DNA of 55,541 nucleotides, taken from the NCBI GenBank assembly GCA_009917555.1, contig QZDX01000024.1, forward strand, positions 1 to 55,541. Direction: 5' to 3'. Position 1 is the first letter of the stretch. Every line of letters starts with the position of its first letter. The notes under the pieces were generated by a model. The model did not search any database. It was not told the origin of the DNA and worked only from the letters and a program-made list of their open reading frames with translations. Position numbers and translations under genes: made by a program. The stretch comes from a bacterium 1XD21-13. Its GTDB lineage: Bacteria > Bacillota > Clostridia > Lachnospirales > Lachnospiraceae. Positions 35,626 through 44,800 of this stretch are shown here, piece after piece.

Positions 35626-35881
35626 ATGCCCAATTTTGTTTTAACGCGAATCAACAACCGTCTGGTTCACGGCCAGGTAGCAACACAGTGGTGCGGCAGC
35701 ATTGGCGCAAACCTGATTTTGGTAGCCAATGATGAGGTGGCAGGCAACAAGCTTCGTCAGGGATTGATGGACATGGCAGCCCCCAGCTATGTGCTACTGG
35801 ACACTGGAGAAGACCATTTCTACCATTCATAAGGCATCTGCCAAGTAGATGATCTTTATTGTATGTGAGACTCCGCAGGAT
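35626..35881 (+). pseudogene. PTS IIB component (AgaB-like), N-terminal half with frameshift and amber codon
   Basis: Behind AAGGAGGG the ATG opens MPNFVLTRINNRLVHGQVAT, the IIB start with the phosphorylated His in RLVHGQV. After AAPSYV the frame shifts by one base (near 35791-35806), then EKTISTIHKASAK is followed by TAG and MIFIVCETPQD, which is clearly more IIB. The TAG probably replaced CAG. The fragment stops at the right end of the inversion. With three separate lesions this gene is dead. Confidence 0.87.
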
Positions 35882-36616
35882 GTCACTTAAGTATAGAACG
35901 GTAAAGGTTCTGTCGTCAATAATGGATTTGGGACCATGACAGAAGCCCAGAGGGGAGTCATACATGGTGGCAACCTGTCCTGCTGTCAGCTCCAGCATCT
36001 TCAGAGCGGATTCCTGAGAAACCCCTTTCAGAGCCACATTTCCCAGATATACAATGCGGTCAAAATCGAAGTCATCCACAATCTGCTGTGCCAGGGTATA
36101 GCCTTCCTCCAGGAAGCGTGTTCCGGCTGCACACACCTTATCAATCTCAGAGGTAATCTCCTCCAGACGGTCCAGATTGAATGCCAGGCAGGCTGCCATA
36201 TACATGTTGGAAAATCTTGAGGTCATGGCAAAGGACTGGTCGTGGGTCTCCGGTGTCAGGTTTATGGCAAAGCAATGAGCTCTGTCCTCTGCCACCTTGG
36301 AAAGTGTCCCCTTGTGATTACAGGTTATGAAAAGATGGTAGAGATTCTGGCATACAACCTCTGCCGCGTCCACAGCCCCTACGGTCTCCGGTGAGTTTCC
36401 GGAGCGCCCGAAGCTTACCAGAATCGTGGGCTTTGTCCGGGAAAGAAATGCCTCCGGTGAGGGCACAATGTCTGTGGTGGCATAGGATTTTACCTTATAG
36501 CCGTATTTTCCGTTCAATGCTTGGTATAAGGAATTGCCTATAAATTCACTGGTTCCCGCTCCTGTGAGTACAATGTCAAAATCCTCCTTTATTATTTTCA
36601 TTATGTGGCACATCAT
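35882..36616 (-). pseudogene. AgaS-like SIS-domain sugar isomerase/deaminase, N-terminal part
   Basis: About 245 codons of an AgaS-type enzyme, which converts galactosamine-6-phosphate to tagatose-6-phosphate. The SIS motifs are TGAGTSEFIGN and LVSFGRSGNSPET, with SFAMTSRFSNM between them and FCHGPKSIIDD near the break. The true coding stops at the Asp at 35882; the open frame beyond it is antisense IIB sequence. The expected first 40-50 residues before FDIVLTGAG are also missing, and no strong ribosome site precedes the first ATG. Confidence 0.85.
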
Positions 36617-36627
36617 AGAATATCCCG

Positions 36628-36657
36628 ATTATAACGCACAGATTTCTCGAAAAACAA
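36628..36657 (-). promoter_or_regulatory. Possible promoter facing agaS
   Basis: Minus strand TTGTTT, 18-base spacer, TATAAT, directly upstream of the truncated agaS frame. Divergent from nagA, whose plus-strand -10 box (TATAAT, 36721-36726) lies about 65 bases away. Confidence 0.5.
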
Positions 36658-36776
36658 TATGACTACTAAAACTAATAATCATTGGCTCAAAAAATACAAC
36701 CTTATGCTTTTATTCGGTGCTATAATAAGGTATCATATAGATTAAGAAAATTTTATTTTCTGGTAGGAGGGTTTTC

Positions 36777-37916
36777 ATGCTGATTCAAAGTAAAAAAATA
36801 TGGATTGCGGATCAATTTGTACCTGGAATGCTCGAATTGAAGGATGGAAAAATTGTGGACATCCTTCCCTATGGCAGCCGGACGGCCGATGCGGACTACA
36901 AGGATCTGCGCATCGTGCCCGGTTTTCTGGATATCCACTGTCATGGAGCTTATGGCTTTGACACCAACGATGCCAATGAAGAAGGCTTGCGCAACTGGAC
37001 CAAAAATGTGGTGGACGAGGGTGTAACTGCTCTTCTTGCCACTACCATTACCCAGAGCGAGGAGGTTCTGACCAAGGCCGTAGCCAATGTTGCGAAGGTC
37101 ATGGAGGAGGGCTATGAAGGGGCCGAGATTTTAGGAATCCATTTTGAAGGACCTTATCTGGATATGGTATATAAGGGTGCTCAGCCGGAGCAGCACATTG
37201 TGAAGCCTACAATTGAGCAGTTTCAGCGTTATCAGGAGGCTGCAAAGGGACATATCCGTTATATCACCATGGCTACGGAAACAGACGAGGACTTTGCCCT
37301 GACCCATTATCTCACAGAAAATGGTGTAACCGTAAGCATTGGTCACTCTGCCGCTACCTATGAGCAGGCTGTTATGGCCTATGCCCACGGCGCCCGTTCC
37401 ATGACACATGTTTACAACGGCATGACTCCCTTCAACCACCGTGCTAATGGCCTGGTAGGTGCTGCTTACCGTATCCGTACCATGTACGGGGAAATTATCT
37501 GTGACGGCAATCATTCCACCACAGCGGCTTTGAACAATTACTTTATGTCCAAGGGTCCGGATTACTCCATTATGGTATCCGATGCTCTGATGGCAAAGGG
37601 TTCTCCTGCGGGAAGCCGTTACATCTTTGGCGGCAATGAGATCGAGATTTATCCCGATGGCAGTGCTCATTTAACCTCTACCGGCGGACTGGCCGGCTCC
37701 ACCCTGCGTCTAAATGACGGGCTGCGGATTCTGGTGGAGGAGGCTATGGTTCCTTTTAACTATGCAATCAATTCCTGTACCATCAATCCAGCCCGATGCA
37801 TTGGCGTGGATCGCCGGAAGGGACTGATCGGTGTGGGCATGGATGCGGACCTGGTTGTTCTGGAGCCGGATTACAGGGTACATCAGACCTACTGCATGGG
37901 TAAGGCACAGCTATAA
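36777..37916 (+). CDS. nagA: N-acetylglucosamine/galactosamine-6-phosphate deacetylase
   Basis: A 379-residue amidohydrolase that removes acetate from N-acetylhexosamine-6-phosphate. Metal and substrate motifs: LDIHCHGAYGFD, ILGIHFEGPYL, SIGHSAATYEQA, MTHVYNGMTPFNHR and CDGNHS, with the catalytic Asp in MVSDALMAKG. The ATG follows GGTAGGAGGG. The gene pair with gatZ suggests it deacetylates GalNAc-6-phosphate (AgaA role), although NagA and AgaA cannot be told apart by eye. It appears intact even though the adjacent uptake genes are broken. Confidence 0.9.
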   Translation: MLIQSKKIWIADQFVPGMLELKDGKIVDILPYGSRTADADYKDLRIVPGFLDIHCHGAYGFDTNDANEEGLRNWTKNVVDEGVTALLATTITQSEEVLTKAVANVAKVMEEGYEGAEILGIHFEGPYLDMVYKGAQPEQHIVKPTIEQFQRYQEAAKGHIRYITMATETDEDFALTHYLTENGVTVSIGHSAATYEQAVMAYAHGARSMTHVYNGMTPFNHRANGLVGAAYRIRTMYGEIICDGNHSTTAALNNYFMSKGPDYSIMVSDALMAKGSPAGSRYIFGGNEIEIYPDGSAHLTSTGGLAGSTLRLNDGLRILVEEAMVPFNYAINSCTINPARCIGVDRRKGLIGVGMDADLVVLEPDYRVHQTYCMGKAQL

Positions 37917-37942
37917 ACAAAAACTAAAACGGAGGATTTGAG

Positions 37943-39235
37943 ATGAAACACCCAATTCAGGAAATGATGGAACAGCGCAGGCAGGGAAAGAAATGCGGCA
38001 TTCCCTCCTACTGCACCGCAAACACACTGGTGCTTGAGATTATCTTAAGACGGGCTAAGTTTTTGAACACCCCCGCCCTCATCGAGGCAACCGCCAATCA
38101 GGTAAACCAGTATGGAGGTTACACGGGGATGGTGCCCAAGGACTTCTACGATATGATACAGAGGATGGCAGAGGAATTTGACGTTCCAAAGGATTTGATT
38201 ATTCTGGGAGGCGATCATTTGGGACCTCTGACCTGGCAGAACCTTCCTGAGAAGGAGGCTATGGAGAAGTCTGTAGAGCTGGTATACCAGTATGCCCGTG
38301 CCGGATTCACGAAAATCCATCTGGATACCAGTATGAAGGTAGCGGACGATCCGGAAGGGCTTCTGGCCACAGAAACCATTGCCCGCCGGGGTGCCGAGCT
38401 TTACAAGGCTTCCATGAAGGGCTACGAGGAGCTGAAGGCTGAGAAGCCCGATGCCCTGCGTCCTGTCTTTATCATCGGCAGCGAGGTTCCGATTCCGGGC
38501 GGTGCCCAGGAAGCGGAGGACAGCCTAGCTGTTACCAGCCCTGCAGCCTTCCAGGATACGGTGGCAACCTACAAGCGTGTCTTTGAGGAAGCCGGCGTAG
38601 GCGAAGGATGGAAGGATGTAGTAGCTGTGGTTGTTCAGCCCGGCGTTGAATTCGGGGATGATCAGGTGTTCCTGTATGATCATCAGGCCGCAACAAAGCT
38701 TTGTGCCGCTCTTAAGGATTACCCGGAGGTATGCTTCGAGGGACATTCCACCGATTATCAGAGCCCGGAATGCCTAAAAAATATGGTTCAGGATGGAATT
38801 GCCATTCTGAAGGTTGGTCCTGCCCTGACCTATGGTCTGCGGGAGGCTCTCTTTGCCCTGAGCTTTATGGAGAAGGAGCTGGTTCCGGAGGAAGAACGGG
38901 CTGACTTTATCGAGACACTGGAGAAGGTGATGCTGGCCCAGCCCGGCAACTGGCAGAAGCACTATCACGGAGATGACAAGCAGCTTGCCCTGGCAAGAAA
39001 ATACAGTTTCTCTGACCGGGCCCGCTACTATATCGGCCAGCCGGAGGTGACGGCAGCCATTGATAAGCTGTTCGCCAATCTGAAAGAATATCCGATTCCC
39101 ATGAACATGCTGCATCAGTATATGTCGGTTACTTACGCCAAGGTTCGTGACGGCGTTCTTCCGCTGGACCCCAAGGAGCTTGCCTTGGATGGTGTCACAG
39201 GCTTTATGCTGGATTATGAGTATGCCGCAGGATAA
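37943..39235 (+). CDS. kbaZ: D-tagatose-bisphosphate aldolase, class II, non-catalytic subunit (GatZ/KbaZ)
   Basis: A 430-residue protein of the GatZ/KbaZ family, which stabilises or chaperones the catalytic tagatose-1,6-bisphosphate aldolase. The start HPIQEMMEQRRQGKKCGIPS, then ILGGDHLGPLTWQ, HLDTSMKVADDP and GSEVPIPGGAQEAEDSL are family marks. AACGGAGGATTTGAG precedes the ATG; it follows nagA by 26 bases, so they form one operon. The catalytic subunit (KbaY/GatY) is not adjacent. The class II aldolase at 29153-30091 is a possible partner only by inference. Confidence 0.9.
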   Translation: MKHPIQEMMEQRRQGKKCGIPSYCTANTLVLEIILRRAKFLNTPALIEATANQVNQYGGYTGMVPKDFYDMIQRMAEEFDVPKDLIILGGDHLGPLTWQNLPEKEAMEKSVELVYQYARAGFTKIHLDTSMKVADDPEGLLATETIARRGAELYKASMKGYEELKAEKPDALRPVFIIGSEVPIPGGAQEAEDSLAVTSPAAFQDTVATYKRVFEEAGVGEGWKDVVAVVVQPGVEFGDDQVFLYDHQAATKLCAALKDYPEVCFEGHSTDYQSPECLKNMVQDGIAILKVGPALTYGLREALFALSFMEKELVPEEERADFIETLEKVMLAQPGNWQKHYHGDDKQLALARKYSFSDRARYYIGQPEVTAAIDKLFANLKEYPIPMNMLHQYMSVTYAKVRDGVLPLDPKELALDGVTGFMLDYEYAAG

Positions 39236-39311
39236 GTAAGAAGCCTGCTTTTCCATAGAGCTTAAGCCTGTCATATCATATACGGCACAGGATCTTGATC
39301 AAAGAATTAAA

Positions 39312-39395
39312 AGAAGCCCTCTGAACTTCCTATATCCGCTACACAGACATTCGCCTCTGCCGTGTATCTGGATGTAGGAAATTCAGAGGGCTTCT
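39312..39395. terminator. Long inverted repeat, bidirectional terminator
   Basis: Arms 39312-39337 and 39370-39395 are complementary at 24 of 26 positions (AGAAGCCCTCTGAA ... TTCAGAGGGCTTCT), with an inner TACAC/GTGTA stem in the loop. It lies between the converging kbaZ and lipoprotein genes. The length is unusual for a simple terminator; it could derive from a miniature element. Confidence 0.7.
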
Positions 39396-39412
39396 CTTAT
39401 CACTCTTTTTGG

Positions 39413-40609
39413 TTACTCCATCATCCCTGCCTCATGAATATGCTCCATGACCGTCTCGATCCTATCACAAAAACCATTCATATTCAAATAATCCATACGG
39501 TCTATATCCAGAACAAAATCTCCTTCCTCCGCTCTGTTCCGGTAGAGACGCACCTCCTGACGTTTATCCCCCTCGTCCGTGTGTATCGTCATCTGGTACT
39601 CTACTATAATGATAATATCCGTGTCCCCGTCCTCATCATAGTCCTTAAAGCTGACCGCCTGAATCTGATGGAACACTTCATTTTTCCGGTAATTATTCTC
39701 CTCCACAGGGGGAAGCTTAAAAAGCTCCGCCCCGTCACTGGGCTTTACAATGCTGAAGGTCACATCCAGATTCCCATAGGCACTTTTGTCCGGCCCATAG
39801 GACACAAAGAACACATCTCCCCAGGGCGCTCCCAGATCCACATTAAAGCTTTGGTCCTCAATCTTCCAGATTTCCTTGGAATATTTCACACCGGCCGTAT
39901 AAATGTTAGACAGGAACCGGTAATCCTCACCATATTTTTGAAGGGTGACTCTACAGGACGGAACCATAGGTTCCTCATTTTCATCTCCCGGTACGCAGTC
40001 CAGCTCATAAGTATCCTTATCTATCTGCCTGCCGCTGACACAGGTAAAGTTCATGTAATTGGTATCCCCGTGCTGCCATACCCATGCATCAGAATCCGGC
40101 AGATAGACCCATGAAAGCTCCCGACTCATATCCTTCAGAGTAAGGCCCAGCTTCTCCTCCAGAAATTCATTGATCTGCCCGGTAGTCAGCCTGGTACAGT
40201 CGGTATAGATCTCCTCATCTCCCACAATCTTCAGATATGCCTCTTCTTCCGCCTCAGTTAAGGCTGTGGTTTCCATCCCTGCCCCTCCATATAATACCTG
40301 GTTCAGATCCACATCCTGGGGCCTTGTGTACTCGGAAAGCAGAAAGCCATAGTTTCCGTAATTGCTTCCCTGATTAATCCACCTGGTAAACTCTCGAAGC
40401 TCCTCGTTTGTTAAATCCCGGCTTACGCTCTCCTGGTCCTGCATGTCATCCTCCGAATTCTCTGCAGGCTGTCCCTGTTCCTGCCCTGCGCTGTTCTGTC
40501 CCTCCTGTTGCTCTGTTTCCGGCTGTTCCAAGCTCTCCTGCTCCTTTTTGCAGCCTGCCATCAACAGACAGCAGAGCAGCAGAACCCATAATTTCTTTAA
40601 TCCCTTCAT
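39413..40609 (-). CDS. Lipoprotein of unknown function
   Basis: A 398-residue lipoprotein: basic start, hydrophobic core and lipobox LMAGC (Cys20). A Glu/Gln-rich linker of about 45 residues follows. The rest is an unrecognised folded domain with many acidic and aromatic residues; near the C-terminus DYDEDGDTDIIII has the spacing of an EF-hand-like or FG-GAP-like calcium loop. It starts 5 bases after the preceding gene, so it belongs to the M60 protease operon. A role in the same surface complex is likely but unproven. Confidence 0.8.
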   Translation of the reverse strand: MKGLKKLWVLLLCCLLMAGCKKEQESLEQPETEQQEGQNSAGQEQGQPAENSEDDMQDQESVSRDLTNEELREFTRWINQGSNYGNYGFLLSEYTRPQDVDLNQVLYGGAGMETTALTEAEEEAYLKIVGDEEIYTDCTRLTTGQINEFLEEKLGLTLKDMSRELSWVYLPDSDAWVWQHGDTNYMNFTCVSGRQIDKDTYELDCVPGDENEEPMVPSCRVTLQKYGEDYRFLSNIYTAGVKYSKEIWKIEDQSFNVDLGAPWGDVFFVSYGPDKSAYGNLDVTFSIVKPSDGAELFKLPPVEENNYRKNEVFHQIQAVSFKDYDEDGDTDIIIIVEYQMTIHTDEGDKRQEVRLYRNRAEEGDFVLDIDRMDYLNMNGFCDRIETVMEHIHEAGMME

Positions 40610-40614
40610 GGCGT

Positions 40615-41859
40615 TCAGCTTATCTTTCTCCTTTTTCTAACATACGTCTTTTTCTCATCCTTCCACACAGGCTGTTCCCGACGGACATGTACATTTTGCC
40701 GACTGCCTGCTGTGGTCCGACTGCTTTGTGTACGCCTGACTGTCTGCGGCCTTCTCTCCTGCGTGGGTTTCCTGGACTGCCTTGGCGGTTCGCTTCGTCT
40801 GTGGGCGGTCTGGGACCGGCGTTTTGTCGATGCATAGCTGCCTCCGGCCTGGACTCGGCGTCTTCTCCGGCGCTTCCGCTTTCGGGAGGCCCGCACTGCC
40901 ATACTAAGGCCAATTCCTCCTGCTGCCACTGTGGAACCTGCAAAAAGTCCGAAGAAAATCTTGGTCCACACATCCATGTCGATGGCCCCAGTCTTTTCTC
41001 TCCACAGCTTTGCTCCATCCTCCCACAGAGAGCTCTCTGGAATCAGGGGGCCCATATCCTCCGAATCATCCTTGGAATCCTCATTTTTTAAGTCTGTATT
41101 CCCCTGATCGGATGGCTTAAAGCTCTCGCCCGTGATTCCATTTAACGACGCGTCCAGTATCCTTTTGGCACTGCCAGTGGTGCCGGCTGCGGGCTTTTCC
41201 TCGTTCTTCTTTCCATTCTGCTCCTCGGCTGTCAATTCCTTTCCCTCAGAGCTTCCGTTATTTCCCTCATTCGGCTTTCCGCCTTCCTCCGGGGGCCTCA
41301 TAATCTCTCCCACATCGTCATTGCCGTTGCTATTCCCGCCGGAACTTCCATTGTTCACGGTCTGTCCCCCGTCTCCGGTATTGACCTCGCCCTCATACAT
41401 GCCATGGGCTCTGTTGACCGTTTTAAAGCTGTCCTTTACTACCTTGACAGTGGTCTTTTCATCAGAATTAACAATCACCTTTCCCAGGGAAACATTTTTA
41501 CTGTTATAGAGATTGTCCCTGCCGGAAATGTAAATATTCAGGATCCCTGTGTCCTCCTGATAACGGTACTCCTGCACCGCTCCTTGAGGAAGACTGCCGG
41601 AAAAGGCAAAGGAAACGTCATCCTTTCTAATGCTTCCCTCCCCTGAAATCTGAAAGCTGAGCTGCAGCGCCACAATATCATCGGGAGGAGTAAAGGAGCC
41701 GTCCCCCTTCTCCTCCACCGGAAGCTCAAGGGTGGCCTCTATCTGCCCATCCACGTTGGACAGGGACACAGTCTCCTTTTCCGTAGCCCGAACCGACAGT
41801 ACGAAAGCTGTGAAACAGACAAGTGAAATTCCAAGGCAGAGAATTAATTTTTTTCTCAT
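40615..41859 (-). CDS. Membrane-anchored surface protein, possible cohesin-like ectodomain
   Basis: A 414-residue protein. A signal peptide (to about residue 25) is followed by a beta-rich domain of about 130 residues (DIVALQLSFQISGEG, DTGILNIYISGRDN, LGKVIVNSDEKTT) whose strand pattern resembles cohesin modules. Next come about 130 residues of Gly/Asn/Ser/Glu-rich linker, a transmembrane helix near residues 300-325, and a cytoplasmic tail starting RKRKRRRRRR that is rich in Arg, Gln, Ser and Thr. AGGAGG precedes the ATG. It lies 40 bases after the M60 gene, which carries a dockerin-like segment. The cohesin assignment rests on pattern only. Confidence 0.65.
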   Translation of the reverse strand: MRKKLILCLGISLVCFTAFVLSVRATEKETVSLSNVDGQIEATLELPVEEKGDGSFTPPDDIVALQLSFQISGEGSIRKDDVSFAFSGSLPQGAVQEYRYQEDTGILNIYISGRDNLYNSKNVSLGKVIVNSDEKTTVKVVKDSFKTVNRAHGMYEGEVNTGDGGQTVNNGSSGGNSNGNDDVGEIMRPPEEGGKPNEGNNGSSEGKELTAEEQNGKKNEEKPAAGTTGSAKRILDASLNGITGESFKPSDQGNTDLKNEDSKDDSEDMGPLIPESSLWEDGAKLWREKTGAIDMDVWTKIFFGLFAGSTVAAGGIGLSMAVRASRKRKRRRRRRVQAGGSYASTKRRSQTAHRRSEPPRQSRKPTQERRPQTVRRTQSSRTTAGSRQNVHVRREQPVWKDEKKTYVRKRRKIS

Positions 41860-41898
41860 CTTTACCTCCTAATGCCGGATACACTAGTTTCACGCTCT

Positions 41899-44800
41899 TT
41901 AATTGCTGTTTCCAAGTGTAATCTCCGGAAGGCTTCCTGGAACGGCGGTGAATTCCGTATCGCTGACCAGGCGCTGCCCCTCATTGGTCAGGGCGTTGTC
42001 CACCCGGTACAGCTCCGCACGCACACTTTTGGGAAGGCTTGCTTCAGAGCTGCCAGTCGAGGGCTCGATCCAGTAGATCCAGATTCCCTCGGAAGTCTCC
42101 CCTAACAATGCATCCTTGGGATCGTCCGCCAGAATAATCTGATGAGCTCTCAAGACCCCTTCTGCATCTGTGCCTCCTACAATATTTCCCTTTTCATCGT
42201 AGAGCACCACCACATTGTATGCCGGATTTCCCTTATAATTTCCTGTAAATACAATGGATCCCTTTGGAATCTTCTCATTGGATTTCTTACCGTATTGATA
42301 ATCACTGGCAAGCCTTCCAATGGCTTTTTGTCCGCCAGAAGCAGACATAAATTCCACATTATCTCCGGAGGGCCCATACAGATCAAGCTCTGCCACGGAA
42401 ATGCTCTTTCCCTTTTGTCCCACTGCCGTCAGCTTCACGTAAGCAGCATCGTAGGTGCAGATCCAGTTGTCCCTGCCATTGGTAAAGTACATTCTCTCCT
42501 TACCTCCTGACCGGGCAAAGACTCCGGTTTTCACTTCCCGGTATACCTGGCCGTCCTCGCTGACCTCGATCTTATAGTCTGCCACTGCCTCTCCGCTGGC
42601 AGAAAAAGTATATTCCAACGCGGAAATGGCGCTGCTCTGGTTCAGCTCCAGAAGGATATAGGGATCCTCCCCATTGGCTGTGCCGGTAAAGGCTGTGCCT
42701 GAATTGTTGTCAATGACTTTCGCCACTGCTGATACAGTGTCGCTTTCGCAGGGGCTCTCCTCTGTTCCGTTTGGCTTTGTATCCTCCTGGGAGGTCATAT
42801 TGGTGGAGACTGTCCATGCGGTCTTGTCCAGAAGACCGTCCCCATCTATTTTTACTGCTCCGGCCTCACATACATTGGAGCGATTCAGATACTTGTCAAT
42901 GGCCGCCACCTCATAGCGGATCACATGGTTGGCTGCAAAGGCCACATGATCCGTAAAGGTTCCGTCCTGGCTGAAGCCCGCCGTCTCCCGGCGCTCCTGG
43001 CCTCCTTCCACAAACACACGGATAATCTCATAGCCCTGCAAAAGCGCCGGATCTCCCGAACAGGTCATGGTCAAGGTTACCTGGCTGTTATTTACCGAAG
43101 CTTTGGCTGTTACTACCTGCTTTCCTGCAAAGGAAGCCTCACCCGGATGCTCCATCTCATAAATCCGTGCTGTGTCATCTACATAGTAAATGGCCCGTTT
43201 TTCCGGCTCAAACTGCTTCATGTAGGCTGCGGTTTCCGTATTGGGATTCATACCCCAGCGAATGAAGAACTCACTTAAATCCCGCTCAGCTGCCGCACTT
43301 GCCAGACGCATCAGGTTCTGATCCCGGCCTCCGTTCAGAGTCAGGGCGATACCACCCGGCTTGGGCGCCCGGCTGGTATCCCTTGCATAGCTGTCCACCC
43401 TCGCAAAGAACAAGTGGTCAAAAATTTCATTGTAGTTATCATAGGTTTTGTAGTTATAATCTCGGTCATAGGCCAGATGAAGCTGCCAGTACATGCCAAG
43501 CTGCGTAAATACATTGCTGGCATAGCCCTCTGCCCCGGAGGTCACCTTTTTAAATACCTCCGGATATTTGAAGCGAACCGTATTATTATCGTCCTTGGCC
43601 TGGGCCAGTACAGAGAAGTAATTGTTCGTCACCTCCGCATGAGCATAGGCTCCCTGATTGATGTTATGGCCGATCTCATGGGCAATTCCCCAGCCGTAAT
43701 AGTGACCGCTCTGATATCTTCCCTGCTCGTCAGATACCACCGGCTCGCCGCCCATCATTCCCTTTGTCTCATTCCACTCGATACCAATGTGATTGCCTGC
43801 CGCGTACATGAAGGCTCCCGCAAACATTTTCATATAGCGGATATTCAGATACTGATAGGGCAGGTGGTTTTTGTCGATGATGCTGCTGTTGGTTCCCTCT
43901 GCAAAGGAGTTTGTCAGTCCCTTGTGCTGATAGAAGAGTGTGAGCATTTCCCCCATAGCCGTTGTTGTATGGGAAAGCCTCTCCTGGGGATTTTCTCCCA
44001 GACCTGCAAGAACCTGACTGGCCGGAAGAGACAGCATCATCTGATCCATCTGGATATCCGTCAGGTTCAGAATACACTCTCTTTCATTGTAGGAATACTG
44101 CAGGTTCTCATTCTCCGAGCCATTGTGGAGCTCCTGATGCTTTTTGCTAAGGTCCGACACGTAAGCCTGCAGCTCCTGCACATAGGTCTCAATCCGCTGG
44201 CTCTTTTCCTCTTCGGACACACCGTACAGCCGGAGCACCGGATAGCTGCTTCCGCCGCTGACCCGAACTGCGTAGGAATCCTCCTCCCTGCTTCCATTAT
44301 ACTGAATATAGAGCGCTCCGCCCTTTTCCTTTTCTGTAGAGCAGATCTGGGGAACCTTGATCTCATTTCTTCCTATTTTCAGGCTCATACTGCTGCTCAA
44401 GGCAGAGGATTCCCCATACTGCTGGGTAAATACCAGGCTTAGAGAGGTTGCCGCCCCCTCCTTCATTCCGGAATGGCCCACATAAACCACCAGCTCCTCA
44501 TCGGCTGCTGCGGTGACACCCAGGGGCTGCCAGGCATTTAAACCTCCCGTGGCAATTCCTGCGTCCTTACCAGGAGCAATCATGGGGTTCACATTGAGAA
44601 CTCCATTTAAGCCTCCTGTCTCCAAAAGCTTTCGGGCTGCATCCAGCTCTTTCTGAAGGGCTGTCCGCTCAGGATGGTACTCTCCGCTTACCGGATCTGT
44701 AGTATCCAGGCGGGCTTGCAGCTCATCAATGGCTTCCTTTGTCACATCCTCCCGGAGTGTAATGTGAAGATCATCCCCGTATAGATTCATAATATCCTGT

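Larger units (their letters stand above)
34136..35881. other. Inverted 1,746-bp segment
   Basis: Reversing exactly this segment rejoins two broken genes in frame. At 34135 IIB becomes ...PQD|VLTLVEGG, and at 35882 AgaS becomes ...YLSD|DEYRRKYE. No bases need be added or removed at either junction. Only the dinucleotide AC is shared at the outer edges, and no long inverted repeats are seen, so this looks like an illegitimate inversion rather than a site-specific switch. Confidence 0.85.

Noticed and set aside
34136-35881. Phase-variable invertible switch
   Set aside because: No long inverted repeats flank the segment and no invertase gene is near; both split genes also carry other lesions, which fits decay better than regulated inversion.
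35651-35881. C-terminal tail of the minus-strand agaS open frame
   Set aside because: This part of the open frame is the reverse complement of the IIB gene and has no SIS-family similarity; the real coding ends at 35882.
31746-36616. Sequencing error as the sole cause of the broken PTS genes
   Set aside because: Single-base indels could be errors, but the inversion, the nonsense codon, the IIA deletion and the missing AraC domain cannot, and about 50 genes elsewhere in the window are free of frameshifts.
41132-41509. Plus-strand 125-codon open frame
   Set aside because: It is antisense to the low-complexity linker of the surface protein, where biased codons keep other frames open.
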